The notes: generated from the sequence alone by a model not told the origin. A stretch of DNA of 64,000 bases from Pseudomonas sp. NFACC02 (GCF_900110765.1 NZ_FOEO01000014.1:62001-126000); one strand, 5' to 3'; counted from the first letter of the stretch, positions 1-10,764 are shown. Made by a program: numbers and translations.

Positions 1-1552
1 ACCCAAAGCCACGCAGCATTCGCTCGGTGTGATCCCGCGTCGGAGCCGGCTCAGTGACGGTCGTGGTGCCCTCGGCGTACATCCCGGCCAGCAGCAGACA
101 GGATTTGACCTGTGCACTGGCCATCGGCATGACGTAGCTGATGCCGGTCAGCGCCTTACCGCCGCGAATGGTCAATGGAGGCCGCCCCTCGGCAGCCGTC
201 TCGATAACGGCCCCCATCTGCCGCAATGGCTCGGCGACCCGGGCCATCGGACGCCTGGACAACGAGGCGTCACCGGTCAACACGCTGTCGAACCGCTGCG
301 CCGCCAAGAGACCGGCCAACAGACGCATGGACGTACCGGAATTGCCCAGATAGAGGGGACCGGGTGCAGGCTTGAGGCCATTAAGCCCCACGCCGTGAAT
401 CGTCAGACGCCCATGGTGCGGACCTTCAATGACCACGCCCATGTCACGAAACGCCTGCAAGGTCGCCAGCGCGTCCTCGCCTTCCAGAAAGCCTTCTACC
501 TCGGTGACGCCCTCGGCCAACGAGCCGAGCATGATCGAGCGATGCGAGATCGATTTGTCACCCGGTACACGAATCTGCCCACGAACGCTGCCGCCCGGCT
601 GCGCCACGAATGACAGATCCGCTGCCGCCGATTTTTCGACGTAAGCGCGACGGGCAAGAATGTTGCCGAAATGCTCACGCGCCACCCGCGCACGGGTGAA
701 CACGCCCAACAATTGATGGCCGTCTTCGGCGTCCACCGCATCGCGCAACGCATCGAGATCACTGCGGAACGTGTCCAGCGTGCGCAACACCGCATCACGG
801 TTGGCGAGAAAGATGTCATGCCACATCACCGGATCGCTGCCGGCAATTCGGGTGAAATCACGAAAACCACCTGCGGCGTAACGGAAAATCTCAAGGTTTT
901 CGTTACGCTTGGCCAGCGAATCCACCAGCCCGAACGCCAGCAAATGCGGCAGATGACTGGTGGCCGCCAGGACCTCGTCGTGACGCTCCACTTCCATGTG
1001 TTCGACGTCGCCCCCCAGCGCCGACCACAGGCGATCCACAAGGGCCAACGCCGCAGGATCCGTCTCGGGGAGCGGGGTGAGAATCACTTTATGACGACGG
1101 AACAGCTGGGCATTGGAGGCCTCGACCCCGCTCTGTTCCGAACCGGCGATCGGATGCCCCGGCACGAAACGCGCAGGCATCGCGCCAAACGCCTCGCGTG
1201 CCGCGCGGACAACGTTGCCTTTGGCGCTGCCGACGTCCGTCAGCACAGCGTCACCAAGGTCGATATGGGCAAGCACGCCCAGCAGCTTTTCCATGGACAG
1301 GATCGGCACAGCCAATTGAATGACATCCGCACCGACGCAGGCAGTTGCAAGATTGTCTTCACAGCGATCGACGACACCCAGTTCGACGGCCAGCGTGCGC
1401 GACTGCGGGTCAAGATCGACGCCGACCACTTCGCGACACAGGCCACTTTCCTTCAGCCCCTTGGCGAACGACCCCCCGATCAAACCGAGGCCGACCACCA
1501 CCAGGCGGCCGATGATAGGCGCCGTCGGTTGCACTGCCGTGACATCAGCCAT
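1..1552 (-). CDS. tyrA-aroA: Bifunctional prephenate dehydrogenase / EPSP synthase, partial (3' end outside window)
   Basis: This fused enzyme makes 4-hydroxyphenylpyruvate from prephenate (TyrA half) and 5-enolpyruvylshikimate-3-phosphate from shikimate-3-phosphate (AroA half). Reading from the ATG at 1552, residues 21-28 are the Rossmann motif GLGLIGGS. The AroA half begins near residue 320, with the substrate-binding motif GDKSISHR at 331-338 and DHTERML from residue 507. About 517 codons lie in the window; from memory the Pseudomonas fusion is about 745 residues, so roughly the last third is missing. The start lies 4 bp past the hisC stop, so the two are very probably co-transcribed. No frameshift is seen at the domain junction, so the fusion looks genuine. 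Confidence 0.93.
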   Translation of the reverse strand, partial: MADVTAVQPTAPIIGRLVVVGLGLIGGSFAKGLKESGLCREVVGVDLDPQSRTLAVELGVVDRCEDNLATACVGADVIQLAVPILSMEKLLGVLAHIDLGDAVLTDVGSAKGNVVRAAREAFGAMPARFVPGHPIAGSEQSGVEASNAQLFRRHKVILTPLPETDPAALALVDRLWSALGGDVEHMEVERHDEVLAATSHLPHLLAFGLVDSLAKRNENLEIFRYAAGGFRDFTRIAGSDPVMWHDIFLANRDAVLRTLDTFRSDLDALRDAVDAEDGHQLLGVFTRARVAREHFGNILARRAYVEKSAAADLSFVAQPGGSVRGQIRVPGDKSISHRSIMLGSLAEGVTEVEGFLEGEDALATLQAFRDMGVVIEGPHHGRLTIHGVGLNGLKPAPGPLYLGNSGTSMRLLAGLLAAQRFDSVLTGDASLSRRPMARVAEPLRQMGAVIETAAEGRPPLTIRGGKALTGISYVMPMASAQVKSCLLLAGMYAEGTTTVTEPAPTRDHTERMLRGFG

Positions 1553-1556
1553 GACA

Positions 1557-2669
1557 TCAACCACGCGCCAGAACCTTGCTCAGGGCTTCCAGAAAGCGGC
1601 TGTTTTCGGAAGGCAGGCCGATGCTCACGCGCAGGTGATTCGGCATGCCGTAACCGGCGATCGGGCGCACGATCACACCCTCACGCAACAGACCTTCGTA
1701 GACCGAAGCGCCCTCACGGCCCAGATCCACAGCGATGAAGTTGGCCCTGGACGGAATCCAGCTCAAACCCAGTTTGCGCAGGCCGTCTTCCATCTGTTGC
1801 ATGCCGGCTTCGTTGAGACGACGGCTCTGGGAAACGTACTCGGTATCCTCCAGCGCCGCACAAGCGGCCGCCAGCGCGAGGCTGTTGACGTTGAACGGCT
1901 GACGCACGCGATTGAGCACATCCGCCACGACCGGCGACGACAGCGCATAACCGACGCGCAAGGACGCCAGACCAAAGGCTTTGGAGAAGGTCCGGGACAC
2001 CAGCAGATTCGGGTAGGCGGCCAGGAATTTCAGGCCATCTGGCAGCTCCGCGCCTTCGGCGTACTCGATGTACGCCTCGTCGAGCACGACCAACACGTCT
2101 TTCGGCACGTCGGCGAGAAAATCAGCCAGAGCGTCAGGCCCGAACCAGGTACCGGTAGGGTTATTCGGGTTGGCGATGAACACCACACGGGTGTTGCCGT
2201 CGATGGCCGCCAGCATCGCCGGGAGGTCGTGCCCCCACTCTTTTGCCTTGGCGACGCGCGCATCAGCACCCACTGCCTGCGTGACAATCGGATAGATGGC
2301 GAAGGCGTGCTCGCTGAACACCGCATTCAACCCCGGCGCCAGGTAGGCACGGGCGACGATCTCCAGGATGTCATTGGAGCCATTGCCCAGCGTCACTTGA
2401 TTTGCATTGACGCCATAACGTTCAGACAGGCGCTGCTTGAGGTCGAAGCCGTTACCGTCGGGGTAACGGGTCAGCTCCGCCAGCGCATCACCAATCGCCG
2501 ACAACGCCTTTGGACTCGCGCCCATGGGGTTTTCGTTGCTGGCCAGCTTGATGATGCGAGCCGGATCGATGCCCAACTCGCGCGCCAGTTCGTCCACCGG
2601 CTTGCCGGGAACGTAAGGCGATAGTTTTTGCACGCCGGCCTGCGCCAGCGCGAGGAAGTCGCCGCTCAT
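1557..2669 (-). CDS. hisC: Histidinol-phosphate aminotransferase
   Basis: A PLP-dependent class I/II aminotransferase of 370 residues. It carries the early SNENPMG motif, the central NPNNPTGT, the cofactor-contacting DEAY (197-200), and the Schiff-base lysine K230 within SRTFSKAFGLASLRVGY. The annotated reaction is the glutamate-dependent step of histidine synthesis. Because it sits between pheA and tyrA-aroA, it may also transaminate aromatic keto acids, as reported for some HisC2-type enzymes; that is an inference from context. It starts 17 bp after pheA ends and belongs to the serC-pheA-hisC-tyrA/aroA operon. Confidence 0.93.
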   Translation of the reverse strand: MSGDFLALAQAGVQKLSPYVPGKPVDELARELGIDPARIIKLASNENPMGASPKALSAIGDALAELTRYPDGNGFDLKQRLSERYGVNANQVTLGNGSNDILEIVARAYLAPGLNAVFSEHAFAIYPIVTQAVGADARVAKAKEWGHDLPAMLAAIDGNTRVVFIANPNNPTGTWFGPDALADFLADVPKDVLVVLDEAYIEYAEGAELPDGLKFLAAYPNLLVSRTFSKAFGLASLRVGYALSSPVVADVLNRVRQPFNVNSLALAAACAALEDTEYVSQSRRLNEAGMQQMEDGLRKLGLSWIPSRANFIAVDLGREGASVYEGLLREGVIVRPIAGYGMPNHLRVSIGLPSENSRFLEALSKVLARG

Positions 2670-2686
2670 GTAACGCTGTACCTCTG

Positions 2687-3781
2687 TCAGAGAACCGCTT
2701 TCGGGTAGGAACCGAGCACTTTCAGTGCCACAGCCTCCTGGCTGATCCGCTCCAGAACCGCCTTGATCAGCGGGTCACGGTGGTGACCGACGAAATCGAT
2801 AAAGAACACGTAGGTCCACTTACCGCTGCGTGAAGGTCGCGTTTCGATACGGGTCAGGTCGATTCCGTTCTCATGGAAAGGCACCAACAGTTCATGCAAG
2901 GCCCCCGGTTTGTTGCTCATCGACACGATGATCGACGTTTTGTCGTCTCCGGTCGGCGGCACTTCCTGATTGCCGATCATCAGGAAGCGCGTCGAGTTAT
3001 CCGGACGGTCTTCAATTTTTTCGGCGATGCGCGACAGGCCATACAAACCCGCCGCCATGTCACCGGCAATGGCAGCCGAGTTCCACTCACCCTTGACCCG
3101 CTTGGCGGCCTCGGCGTTGCTTGACACCGCCACGCGTTCGACATTGGGGTAATGCGCGTCCAGCCACTTGCGGCACTGGGCCAGCGACTGGGCGTGGGAG
3201 TAGATACGGCTGATGCTGTCGGTCTTGGTGTTCTCGCCCACCAGCAAATGGTGGTGAATGCGCAGTTCGACTTCGCCACAGATGACCATGTCGTGTTCGA
3301 GGAAGCTGTCCAGCGTGTGGTTGACGGCACCTTCGGTGGAGTTCTCCACCGGAACCACGCCGAAGTTCACCGCACCGGCAGCCACTTCACGGAACACTTC
3401 GTCGATGGCGGCCATGGGTTTGCTGATGACGGCATGGCCGAAATGCTTCAGCGCCGCCGCCTGGGTGAAAGTGCCCTCAGGGCCGAGGTAAGCGACCTTG
3501 AGCGGCTGCTCCAGCGCCAGGCACGACGACATGATTTCGCGAAACAGACGCGCCATCTCTTCGTTGCTCAGCGGACCACGGTTGCGCTCCATGACGCGCT
3601 TGAGCACCGCCGCCTCACGTTCGGGACGATAGAATACCGGCTCTTCGCCCTCGGCGAGATTGGCCATCTTGACCCGCGCGACTTCCTGGGCGCAGCGAGC
3701 CCGCTCGCTGATCAGCTCCAGGACTTTTTCGTCCAGACTGTCGATGCGAACCCGCAGCGCTTTGAGTTCCTGTTCAGACAT
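2687..3781 (-). CDS. pheA: Bifunctional chorismate mutase / prephenate dehydratase (P-protein)
   Basis: This enzyme converts chorismate through prephenate to phenylpyruvate, committing flux to phenylalanine. In its 364 residues I see an AroQ-type chorismate mutase at about 1-90 (LRVRIDSLDEKVLELISERA), a dehydratase domain at about 95-275 with the NSTRF motif, and a C-terminal ACT domain with IETRPSRSGKWTYVFF. The ACT domain is the usual site of phenylalanine feedback inhibition. The ATG shares one base with the serC stop (TAATG), which suggests translational coupling. Confidence 0.95.
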   Translation of the reverse strand: MSEQELKALRVRIDSLDEKVLELISERARCAQEVARVKMANLAEGEEPVFYRPEREAAVLKRVMERNRGPLSNEEMARLFREIMSSCLALEQPLKVAYLGPEGTFTQAAALKHFGHAVISKPMAAIDEVFREVAAGAVNFGVVPVENSTEGAVNHTLDSFLEHDMVICGEVELRIHHHLLVGENTKTDSISRIYSHAQSLAQCRKWLDAHYPNVERVAVSSNAEAAKRVKGEWNSAAIAGDMAAGLYGLSRIAEKIEDRPDNSTRFLMIGNQEVPPTGDDKTSIIVSMSNKPGALHELLVPFHENGIDLTRIETRPSRSGKWTYVFFIDFVGHHRDPLIKAVLERISQEAVALKVLGSYPKAVL

Positions 3782-4866
3782 TAGCCGTGTTCCTTCTCGA
3801 ATTCGGCCATGTAGGCCACCAGCGCTTCGACTGCGTCCAGCCCCAATGCGTTGTAGATCGAGGCGCGCATGCCGCCCACCGAACGGTGGCCTTTGAGGTT
3901 GAGCAACGCACGCTCATCGGCGCCGGCCAGAAACGCCTTGTCCAGACGCTCGTCAGCCAGACGGAACGGCACGTTCATCCACGAACGGGCATTGTGGCTG
4001 ATCGGGTTGGTGTAGAAGTCGCTGTTGTCGATGAAGCCGTAAAGGCGCTCTTTTTTCGCGCGGTTACGCGTTTCCATGGCCTCGACGCCACCCTGCTCCT
4101 TGAGCCACTCGAACACGAGGCCCGAGAGGTACCAGGAGTAGGTCGCCGGGGTGTTGTACATCGAGCCGTTATCGGCCGAGACCTTGTAGTCGAGCATCGT
4201 CGGGCAGCTGCTGCGGGCGCGGCCGAGCAAGTCCTCACGAACGATCACCACCACCAGGCCGCTAGGACCGATGTTTTTCTGCGCGCCGGCGTAGATCAGG
4301 CCGAACTGCGACACGTCGATCGGGCGCGACAGAATGTCGGAGGACATGTCGACCACGAGCGGGACATCACCGGTTTCAGGCACCCAGTCAAACTGCAGAC
4401 CACCGATGGTTTCGTTGGACGCGTAATGAACGTAGGCAGCGTTCCTGGTGAGGTTCCAGTCGTTCTGACCAGGAATGGCCAGGTAGTCGAGGGGTTTGGC
4501 GCTCGCGGCAACATTGACGTTGCCAAAGCGACGCGCTTCATCAATGGCCTTCTTCGACCAGATGCCAGTCTCGATGTAGTCGGCCGTGCCGTTTTCCGGC
4601 AGCAGGTTGAGCGGGATTTCTGCAAACTGCTGGCTGGCACCACCTTGCAGGAACAGAACCTTGTAGTTGGAGGGAATGGACAGCAGCTCGCGCAGATCCT
4701 GCTCGGCCTTCTCGGCGACGGCCGTGTAATCCTCGCTGCGATGACTCATCTCCATCACTGACAAGCCCTTGCCGTGCCAGTCCAGCATTTCGGCCTGGGC
4801 GCGCAACAGAACAGCATCAGGAAGCGCGGCTGGGCCGGCGCAGAAGTTAAAGGCTCGCTTGCTCAT
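3781..4866 (-). CDS. serC: Phosphoserine aminotransferase
   Basis: SerC transaminates 3-phosphohydroxypyruvate to phosphoserine, and also acts in pyridoxine synthesis. The protein is 361 residues from the ATG at 4866, giving the family N-terminus MSKRAFNFCAGPAALP. A longer frame back to 4944 exists, but its extra 26 residues look like translated leader and lie inside the gyrA-serC spacer. The PLP lysine is in YAGAQKNIGPSG. It is the first gene of the four-gene aromatic/serine operon. Confidence 0.95.
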   Translation of the reverse strand: MSKRAFNFCAGPAALPDAVLLRAQAEMLDWHGKGLSVMEMSHRSEDYTAVAEKAEQDLRELLSIPSNYKVLFLQGGASQQFAEIPLNLLPENGTADYIETGIWSKKAIDEARRFGNVNVAASAKPLDYLAIPGQNDWNLTRNAAYVHYASNETIGGLQFDWVPETGDVPLVVDMSSDILSRPIDVSQFGLIYAGAQKNIGPSGLVVVIVREDLLGRARSSCPTMLDYKVSADNGSMYNTPATYSWYLSGLVFEWLKEQGGVEAMETRNRAKKERLYGFIDNSDFYTNPISHNARSWMNVPFRLADERLDKAFLAGADERALLNLKGHRSVGGMRASIYNALGLDAVEALVAYMAEFEKEHG

Positions 4867-4944
4867 ATCCACTCTCATCAACTCGTTGAATTCGAAACGG
4901 CTGCTGCAGCCAACGGGCGAGGCTGCAGGTGCGCCAAAAGCCAA

Positions 4945-4965
4945 GAGGGCCCGCGAAGGGCCCTC
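4945..4965 (-). terminator. Possible terminator hairpin between gyrA and serC
   Basis: A perfect 8-bp stem (GAGGGCCC / GGGCCCTC) with a 5-base loop lies 15 bp past the gyrA stop. The downstream tract on the minus strand is only moderately T-rich (TTGGCTTTTGG), so it may be a weak terminator or an attenuating hairpin that lets some gyrA transcription reach serC. Confidence 0.5.
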
Positions 4966-4979
4966 AAATACAACGTCTA

Positions 4980-7772
4980 TCAGTCCTGCGATTCTTCTTC
5001 GTCAGCGCCGTCGGCCTGCAGGTCGCTCGGAGATTCGTCGGCATCGGAGAGGTTCGCAACCTCGCCTTCCACCCCTTCCCCGTCGAACGCCTCGCCTTCC
5101 AACTCTTCGCCTTCCACTTCCGAAGGCTCCTGAACGCGCTCAAGACCGACCAGTTTCTCGTCCTTGGCCAGCTTGATCAGGGTCACGCCCTGGGTGTTAC
5201 GGCCCAGACTCGACACCTCGTCGACCCGGGTACGCACCAGCGTGCCCTGATCGGAAATCAGCATGATCTCTTCGCCGTCCTGCACCTGAACCGCGCCGAC
5301 CAGACGGCCGTTGCGCTCGTTGCTGACCATGGCGATAACGCCCTGACCGCCACGTTTGTACTCAGGGAACTCGGTGATGGCGGTGCGCTTGCCGTAACCG
5401 CGCTCGGAGGCAGTGAGAATCTGGCTGCCTTCTTCCGGAATCAGCATGGAAATCAGCTTCTGCCCTTCTGGCAGGCGCATGCCGCGCACACCGCGGGCGG
5501 TACGGCCCATGGCGCGAACTTCGGATTCCTTGAAGCGAGTGACTTTACCGCCGTCGGAGAACAGCATGATTTCCTGCTCGCCATCGGTGATCGCGGCGGA
5601 AATCAGGATGTCGCCTTCGTCCAGCTCCAGCGCGATCAGACCGACGCTGCGCTGACGACTGAACGCCACCAGCGGAGTCTTCTTGACCGTACCGTTGGCG
5701 GTCGACATGAAGATGAACGGTGCCTTCTTCTTGTCCGCAGCCTTGATACGCGCCTTGCGCTCTTCTTCGGTTTCGTTGGCGTTCTCGATGTCTTCGACAT
5801 CGGACTCGACACCCTCTGCCTCTTCCTCGTCAGCCCGCTTGCGCATGGCTTCCAGATCGACCGGCAGCATGGTGGTGATGTATTCGCCTTCGCTCAGCGG
5901 CAGCAGGTTCACCAGCGGACGACCACGGGCAGCGCGGGACGCCTCCGGAATCTCGTAGGTCTTGAGCCAGTACACTTTGCCCTTGCTGGAGAACATCAAC
6001 AGCGTGGTGTGGCTGTTGGCGACCAGCAGGTGAGCGATGTAGTCCTCGTCCTTGACCCCTGTCGCCGATTTGCCTTTGCCGCCACGACGCTGGGCCTGAT
6101 AGACGGCCAGCGGCTGGGTCTTGGCATAACCGCCGTGGGAGATGGTCACGACGCGCTCTTCTTCCGGGATCATGTCTCCCAGAGTCAGGTCGAGACGCGC
6201 ATCGAGAATCTCGGTGCGACGCACGTCGCCGTATTCGGCACGAATCAGTTCCAGCTCTTCGCGGATGACTTCCATCAGGCGCACGGAGCTGTTGAGGATG
6301 CGGATCAGCTCGCCGATCTGGGTCAGGATTTCCTGATACTCGGTCAGCAGCTTTTCGTGCTCCAGACCGGTCAGACGGTGCAGACGCAGTTCGAGGATTG
6401 CCTGAGCCTGTTCCGGCGACAGGAAATACTTGCCATCACGCAGACCGTATTGCGGATCGAGGTTTTCCGGACGGGACGATTCGGCGCCTGCGCGCTCGAC
6501 CATCTCGACCACGGCGCTCGATTCCCACGGCGTGCTGATCAGGCCTTCTTTGGCTTCAGCCGGTGTCGGCGACGCTTTGATCAGCGCGATGACCGGGTCG
6601 ATGTTCGACAGGGCGACCGCCTGACCTTCCAGAATGTGGCCGCGCTCGCGCGCCTTGCGCAGTTCGAACACGGTACGGCGGGTGACGACTTCGCGACGGT
6701 GGCGAATGAAGGCTTCCAGCAGGTCCTTGAGGTTGAGGATCCGCGGACGGCCGTCGATCAGCGCAACGATGTTGATGCCGAAGACGCTCTGCAGCTGGGT
6801 CTGGGCGTAGAGGTTGTTGAGGATGACCTCAGGCACTTCGCCGCGACGCAGTTCGATGACCACGCGCATGCCGTCCTTGTCGGACTCGTCGCGCAGTTCG
6901 GTGATGCCTTCCAGCTTTTTCTCTTTGACCAGCTCGGCGATCTTCTCGATCAGCCGCGCCTTGTTCAACTGGTACGGCAGCTCGGTGATGACGATCTGCT
7001 GACGGCCGCCGACCTTGTCGATGTCTTCGACAATGGAGCGTGCGCGCATGTAAATGCGGCCCCGGCCGGTCTTGTAGGCTTCGACGATACCGGCACGGCC
7101 GTTGATGATCGCGGCAGTCGGGAAGTCGGGGCCGGGAATGTACTGCATCAACTCGTCGACGGTCAGGTCGTTGTTGTCGATGAGGGCCAGGCAACCGTCG
7201 ATGACTTCACCGAGGTTGTGTGGCGGGATGTTGGTCGCCATGCCCACGGCGATACCGCTGGAGCCGTTGACCAGCAGGTTCGGGATACGGGTCGGCATGA
7301 CCGCCGGAATCTGCTCGGTGCCGTCATAGTTGGGCACCCAGTCGACGGTTTCCTTGTGCAGGTCCGCCAGCAGTTCGTGCGCCAGCTTGGTCATGCGCAC
7401 TTCGGTGTATCGCATGGCCGCAGCGTTGTCGCCGTCTACCGAACCGAAGTTGCCCTGGCCGTCTACCAGCAGGTAGCGCAGGGAAAAGGGTTGAGCCATA
7501 CGTACGATGGTGTCGTAGACGGCGGTGTCGCCATGCGGGTGGTACTTACCGATCACGTCACCGACCACACGAGCGGATTTCTTGTACGGCTTGTTCCAGT
7601 CGTTACCCAGTTCGCTCATTGCGTACAGTACACGCCGGTGCACGGGCTTCAAGCCGTCGCGCGCATCGGGCAGAGCTCGTCCGACGATGACGCTCATCGC
7701 GTAGTCGAGGTAGGACTGCTTCAGCTCGTCTTCGATATTGACCGGGAGGATTTCTTTGGCCAGTTCGCCCAT
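4980..7772 (-). CDS. gyrA: DNA gyrase subunit A
   Basis: GyrA is the breakage-reunion subunit of the type II topoisomerase that adds negative supercoils. The start at 7772 ([17 protein letters not shown]) gives 930 residues; the longer frame from 7811 adds 13 residues unlike the family. The catalytic tyrosine is Y122 ([11 protein letters not shown]). The quinolone-determining region has T83 and D87 ([10 protein letters not shown]), the wild-type state as I remember it for P. aeruginosa, so no resistance change is evident there. The C-terminal domain contains an acidic stretch ([20 protein letters not shown]) and an acidic tail. The upstream spacer has an inverted repeat at 7836-7860 (CGTTGCC/GGCAACG), a possible regulatory site. 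Confidence 0.97.
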   Translation of the reverse strand: MGELAKEILPVNIEDELKQSYLDYAMSVIVGRALPDARDGLKPVHRRVLYAMSELGNDWNKPYKKSARVVGDVIGKYHPHGDTAVYDTIVRMAQPFSLRYLLVDGQGNFGSVDGDNAAAMRYTEVRMTKLAHELLADLHKETVDWVPNYDGTEQIPAVMPTRIPNLLVNGSSGIAVGMATNIPPHNLGEVIDGCLALIDNNDLTVDELMQYIPGPDFPTAAIINGRAGIVEAYKTGRGRIYMRARSIVEDIDKVGGRQQIVITELPYQLNKARLIEKIAELVKEKKLEGITELRDESDKDGMRVVIELRRGEVPEVILNNLYAQTQLQSVFGINIVALIDGRPRILNLKDLLEAFIRHRREVVTRRTVFELRKARERGHILEGQAVALSNIDPVIALIKASPTPAEAKEGLISTPWESSAVVEMVERAGAESSRPENLDPQYGLRDGKYFLSPEQAQAILELRLHRLTGLEHEKLLTEYQEILTQIGELIRILNSSVRLMEVIREELELIRAEYGDVRRTEILDARLDLTLGDMIPEEERVVTISHGGYAKTQPLAVYQAQRRGGKGKSATGVKDEDYIAHLLVANSHTTLLMFSSKGKVYWLKTYEIPEASRAARGRPLVNLLPLSEGEYITTMLPVDLEAMRKRADEEEAEGVESDVEDIENANETEEERKARIKAADKKKAPFIFMSTANGTVKKTPLVAFSRQRSVGLIALELDEGDILISAAITDGEQEIMLFSDGGKVTRFKESEVRAMGRTARGVRGMRLPEGQKLISMLIPEEGSQILTASERGYGKRTAITEFPEYKRGGQGVIAMVSNERNGRLVGAVQVQDGEEIMLISDQGTLVRTRVDEVSSLGRNTQGVTLIKLAKDEKLVGLERVQEPSEVEGEELEGEAFDGEGVEGEVANLSDADESPSDLQADGADEEESQD

Positions 7773-8076
7773 GAGAAGCCTGATTCCTTTTTCTGGTGAA
7801 ACCTCGACCATCCATCCGGGATGAACGAAGCTCGCCGTTGCCGGCAGTTGCCTGGCAACGACTTACGACAAATCAGCGAGTTATGCCAGGGATTTGCGCA
7901 GTAAAGAGGGCTGCAATGCACCCCCTTGGAAACCGCCGGATGTTACCACAATCGCCGTCAGGCACGAAGCCTTTGAGAGCGCTGAAAACAGGCCATTTCG
8001 CCAGCAGGCGTCTGAGAAGCGCTTACAGGGCCTGCCAGCGCGTCCCCGACGGTCGGCATTGCTGACGGTGACGGGT
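7773..8076. other. gyrA upstream spacer (304 bp)
   Basis: No gene is supported here. The spacer should hold the gyrA promoter, since mtnA, transcribed in the same direction, ends at 8077. The clearest structure is a 7-bp inverted repeat (7836-7842 with 7854-7860). I could not identify convincing -35/-10 hexamers or a terminator for mtnA. Confidence 0.5.
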
Positions 8077-9153
8077 TCAGTGAAGGCGCTTACGGCACAT
8101 CAGTTGCGCCATTTTCACGGTGTCAGGGCGTTCGACAATGCCTTTTTCAGTCACGATGGCGTCGATCAGGTCAGCCGGCGTCACGTCGAAGACCGGATTG
8201 AAGGCATCGACCTCGGCGCCGACGCGCTGGCCGCCAACTTCGAGCAGCTCTTTGCCATCGCGCTCTTCAATGGGAATGTCTTCGCCGCTGGCCAGATTCA
8301 CGTCGATCGTCGAACTGGGCGCCACGACCATGAAACGCACACCATGGTGCATGGCGGCGACTGCCAGCTGGTAGGTGCCAATCTTGTTGGCCACGTCACC
8401 GTTCGCCGTGATGCGGTCGGCGCCGACAATGACCCAGGTGATACCTTTGGTCTTCATCAGGTGCGCGGCGGCAGAGTCTGCGTTCAGCGTGACCGGGATG
8501 CCTTCGTTGACCAGTTCCCACGCCGTCAGACGCGAACCTTGCAACCAGGGACGGGTTTCGTCGGCATAGACGCGCTCGATCATGCCTTCTATATGGGCGG
8601 CGCGAATCACACCCAGTGCGGTGCCAAATCCCCCCGTCGCCAGTGCGCCTGTGTTGCAGTGAGTCAGGACGGTCTGCAGGTTGCCCTGATGCTTGCGGAT
8701 CAGCTCCGCACCGAGTTGCGCCATCGTCAAATTGGCTTCTCGGTCACTGAGGTGGATGGCGACGGCCTCGGCTTCCATGACCGGGCGAGGATCTTCATGA
8801 TCCTTCAGGCGATACAGGCGTTCACGCATGCGGTTCAGCGCCCAGAACAGGTTGACTGCCGTCGGGCGAGAATGGGCAAGCAGATCGAAGTCTTCTTCAA
8901 GGGCCATCTGCCAGTCGCCGCCGGCCTGATAACGGTCAATCACCGCGAGCACGATGCCGTAAGCCGCGCTGATGCCGATGGCGGGCGCGCCGCGCACGAC
9001 CATCGTGCGGATGGCTTCAGCCACGCCAGCAGCGCTGTCATAGGAATGCCAGGTCTCTTGGAACGGCAGAATTCGCTGATCCAGCAGATACAACGTGCCA
9101 TCCCGCCAATCGATGGCCTTTACCTTCTCCGCAGCCAGTAATCGATCGCGCAT
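8077..9153 (-). CDS. mtnA: S-methyl-5-thioribose-1-phosphate isomerase
   Basis: MtnA isomerises methylthioribose-1-phosphate to methylthioribulose-1-phosphate in methionine salvage. The 358-residue protein starts at the ATG at 9153 ([19 protein letters not shown]). It has the family motifs [13 protein letters not shown], the catalytic-cysteine region [18 protein letters not shown], and [20 protein letters not shown] with the catalytic aspartate. It is divergent from mtaD, which acts earlier in the same pathway, across a 215-bp spacer. Confidence 0.95.
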   Translation of the reverse strand: MRDRLLAAEKVKAIDWRDGTLYLLDQRILPFQETWHSYDSAAGVAEAIRTMVVRGAPAIGISAAYGIVLAVIDRYQAGGDWQMALEEDFDLLAHSRPTAVNLFWALNRMRERLYRLKDHEDPRPVMEAEAVAIHLSDREANLTMAQLGAELIRKHQGNLQTVLTHCNTGALATGGFGTALGVIRAAHIEGMIERVYADETRPWLQGSRLTAWELVNEGIPVTLNADSAAAHLMKTKGITWVIVGADRITANGDVANKIGTYQLAVAAMHHGVRFMVVAPSSTIDVNLASGEDIPIEERDGKELLEVGGQRVGAEVDAFNPVFDVTPADLIDAIVTEKGIVERPDTVKMAQLMCRKRLH

Positions 9154-9221
9154 TGCACACTCCACATGATGAATTTGTTGAGACCTGAGGAACCGGTGCC
9201 TGCGCCAACTGCACGTCGGCA

Positions 9222-9247
9222 ATCGCAAGCACGCTCACGCCTGCAGG
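9222..9247. repeat. Single REP-type arm in the mtnA-mtaD spacer
   Basis: The 26-bp segment starting ATCGCAAGCACGCTCACG is nearly identical to one arm of the perfect inverted repeat at 59209-59272 between mazG and relA. It is therefore one unpaired copy of the same REP family. Confidence 0.7.
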
Positions 9248-9368
9248 GCCGCATGACCAGAAACCAGATAGCCAGCAGCTGAAAAAGCGGCCGATTATAG
9301 CGAGCCGACCGCCAAGACGCTCGGGTATACTTCGCCGTCCCCGTTATAAGCCACTGGATACCCGCACC

Positions 9369-10697
9369 ATGCCCGACGCCGCTGCTCCGCTCGACCTCCT
9401 GCTTCTGCCGGACTGGCTGGTACCGGTCGAGCCCGCTGGCGTCGTCCTGCAAGAGCACGGGATCGGGATTCGCGATGGCGTCATTGCCTACATCGGTCCC
9501 AAGGCCGAAGCCTTGCGCCAACAGGCCAGGGAGGTCCGCGAACTGCCCGGCATGCTGCTCAGCCCCGGTCTGATCAACGCCCATGGCCATGCGGCGATGA
9601 CGCTGTTTCGCGGATTGGCAGACGACCTGCCACTGATGACCTGGCTGCAGGACCACATCTGGCCGGCCGAGGGCAAATGGGTCGACGAGGATTTTGTCCG
9701 CGACGGCACCGACATCGCGATTGCCGAACAGCTCAAGGGCGGCATCACCTGTTTCTCTGACATGTATTTCTTTCCAAAGGTCGCCTGCGAACGGGTTCAC
9801 AACAGCGGCATTCGGGCACAGATCACGGTCCCCGTGCTGGACTTCCCGATACCCGGCGCTCGCAATGCTGACGAAGCCCTGCACATCGGTGTCGAACTGT
9901 TCAACGACCTGGCCCATCACGACCGCATCAAGATCGCCATGGGGCCACACGCGCCGTACACGGTCAGCGATGAAAATCTGGAAAAGATCCGGGTCATCGC
10001 CGACGAACTCGACGCGATGATTCATATGCACGTCCACGAAACCGCCTTTGAAGTGCAGGAAGCGGTTCAGCAGCGTCAGGAGCGCCCGCTGGCCCGCCTG
10101 CACCGGCTGGGGCTGTTGGGCCCACGCTTCCAGGCGGTGCACATGACCCAGATCAGCGATGAAGACCTGGCCATGCTGGTCGAAAGCAACTCCAGCGTGA
10201 TCCACTGCCCTGAGTCGAACCTGAAACTGGCCAGCGGCTTCTGCCCGGTCGAGCGTCTATGGCAGGCCGGCGTCAATGTGGCGGTCGGCACCGATGGTGC
10301 TGCGAGCAATAATGACCTGGACCTGCTGGGTGAAACCCGTACGGCCGCGTTGCTGGCCAAAGCGGTCGCCGGCTCGGCCACCGCACTGGACGCCCATCGC
10401 GCCTTGCGCATGGCCACGTTGAACGGAGCACGCGCCATGGGCATCGAAAGCACTACCGGGTCGCTGGAGATCGGCAAAGCCGCCGACATGGTCGCCTTCG
10501 ACCTGTCGGGGCTGGCGCAACAGCCGATTTACGATCCCGTCTCGCAGCTTATTTATGCGAGCGGCCGAGATTGCGTCAGCCACGTCTGGGTCGCGGGCAA
10601 GCCATTGCTTCAAGACAAGCGTCTGACACGCATGGACGAAGAAGCGCTGACCCGAACGGCCAGGGCATGGGGCAATCGCATCGCCGCCGCTGACTGA
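9369..10697 (+). CDS. mtaD: 5-methylthioadenosine / S-adenosylhomocysteine deaminase
   Basis: This is an amidohydrolase-superfamily deaminase of the TRZ/ATZ type, 442 residues. Metal and catalytic motifs are visible: NAHGHAAMT (HxH), [20 protein letters not shown], and the late aspartate in [12 protein letters not shown]. From memory, the P. aeruginosa counterpart (PA3170) deaminates methylthioadenosine to methylthioinosine, replacing the usual MTA phosphorylase step. The divergent mtnA supports a salvage role. The next gene, ubiG, begins 67 bp downstream on the same strand and is probably co-transcribed. Confidence 0.9.
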   Translation: MPDAAAPLDLLLLPDWLVPVEPAGVVLQEHGIGIRDGVIAYIGPKAEALRQQAREVRELPGMLLSPGLINAHGHAAMTLFRGLADDLPLMTWLQDHIWPAEGKWVDEDFVRDGTDIAIAEQLKGGITCFSDMYFFPKVACERVHNSGIRAQITVPVLDFPIPGARNADEALHIGVELFNDLAHHDRIKIAMGPHAPYTVSDENLEKIRVIADELDAMIHMHVHETAFEVQEAVQQRQERPLARLHRLGLLGPRFQAVHMTQISDEDLAMLVESNSSVIHCPESNLKLASGFCPVERLWQAGVNVAVGTDGAASNNDLDLLGETRTAALLAKAVAGSATALDAHRALRMATLNGARAMGIESTTGSLEIGKAADMVAFDLSGLAQQPIYDPVSQLIYASGRDCVSHVWVAGKPLLQDKRLTRMDEEALTRTARAWGNRIAAAD

Positions 10698-10764
10698 TTG
10701 TTGAGCGTTGTCATGGCGAGAGGCCGTGGCCGAATACCGAATTCAAGTTTTAGAGGGATCACAC

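Noticed and set aside
1320..2624. A 434-codon plus-strand frame across tyrA and hisC
   Set aside because: It is antisense to two well-supported genes and has no recognisable domain.
7102..7329. Quinolone-resistance change in gyrA
   Set aside because: T83 looks like a change only against E. coli numbering (S83); it is the normal residue in P. aeruginosa as I recall, and D87 is intact.
4929..7799. A 956-codon open frame on the plus strand opposite gyrA
   Set aside because: It is the exact antisense of a strongly conserved gene; high GC at third positions keeps this frame open. The translation has no family resemblance and no ribosome site.
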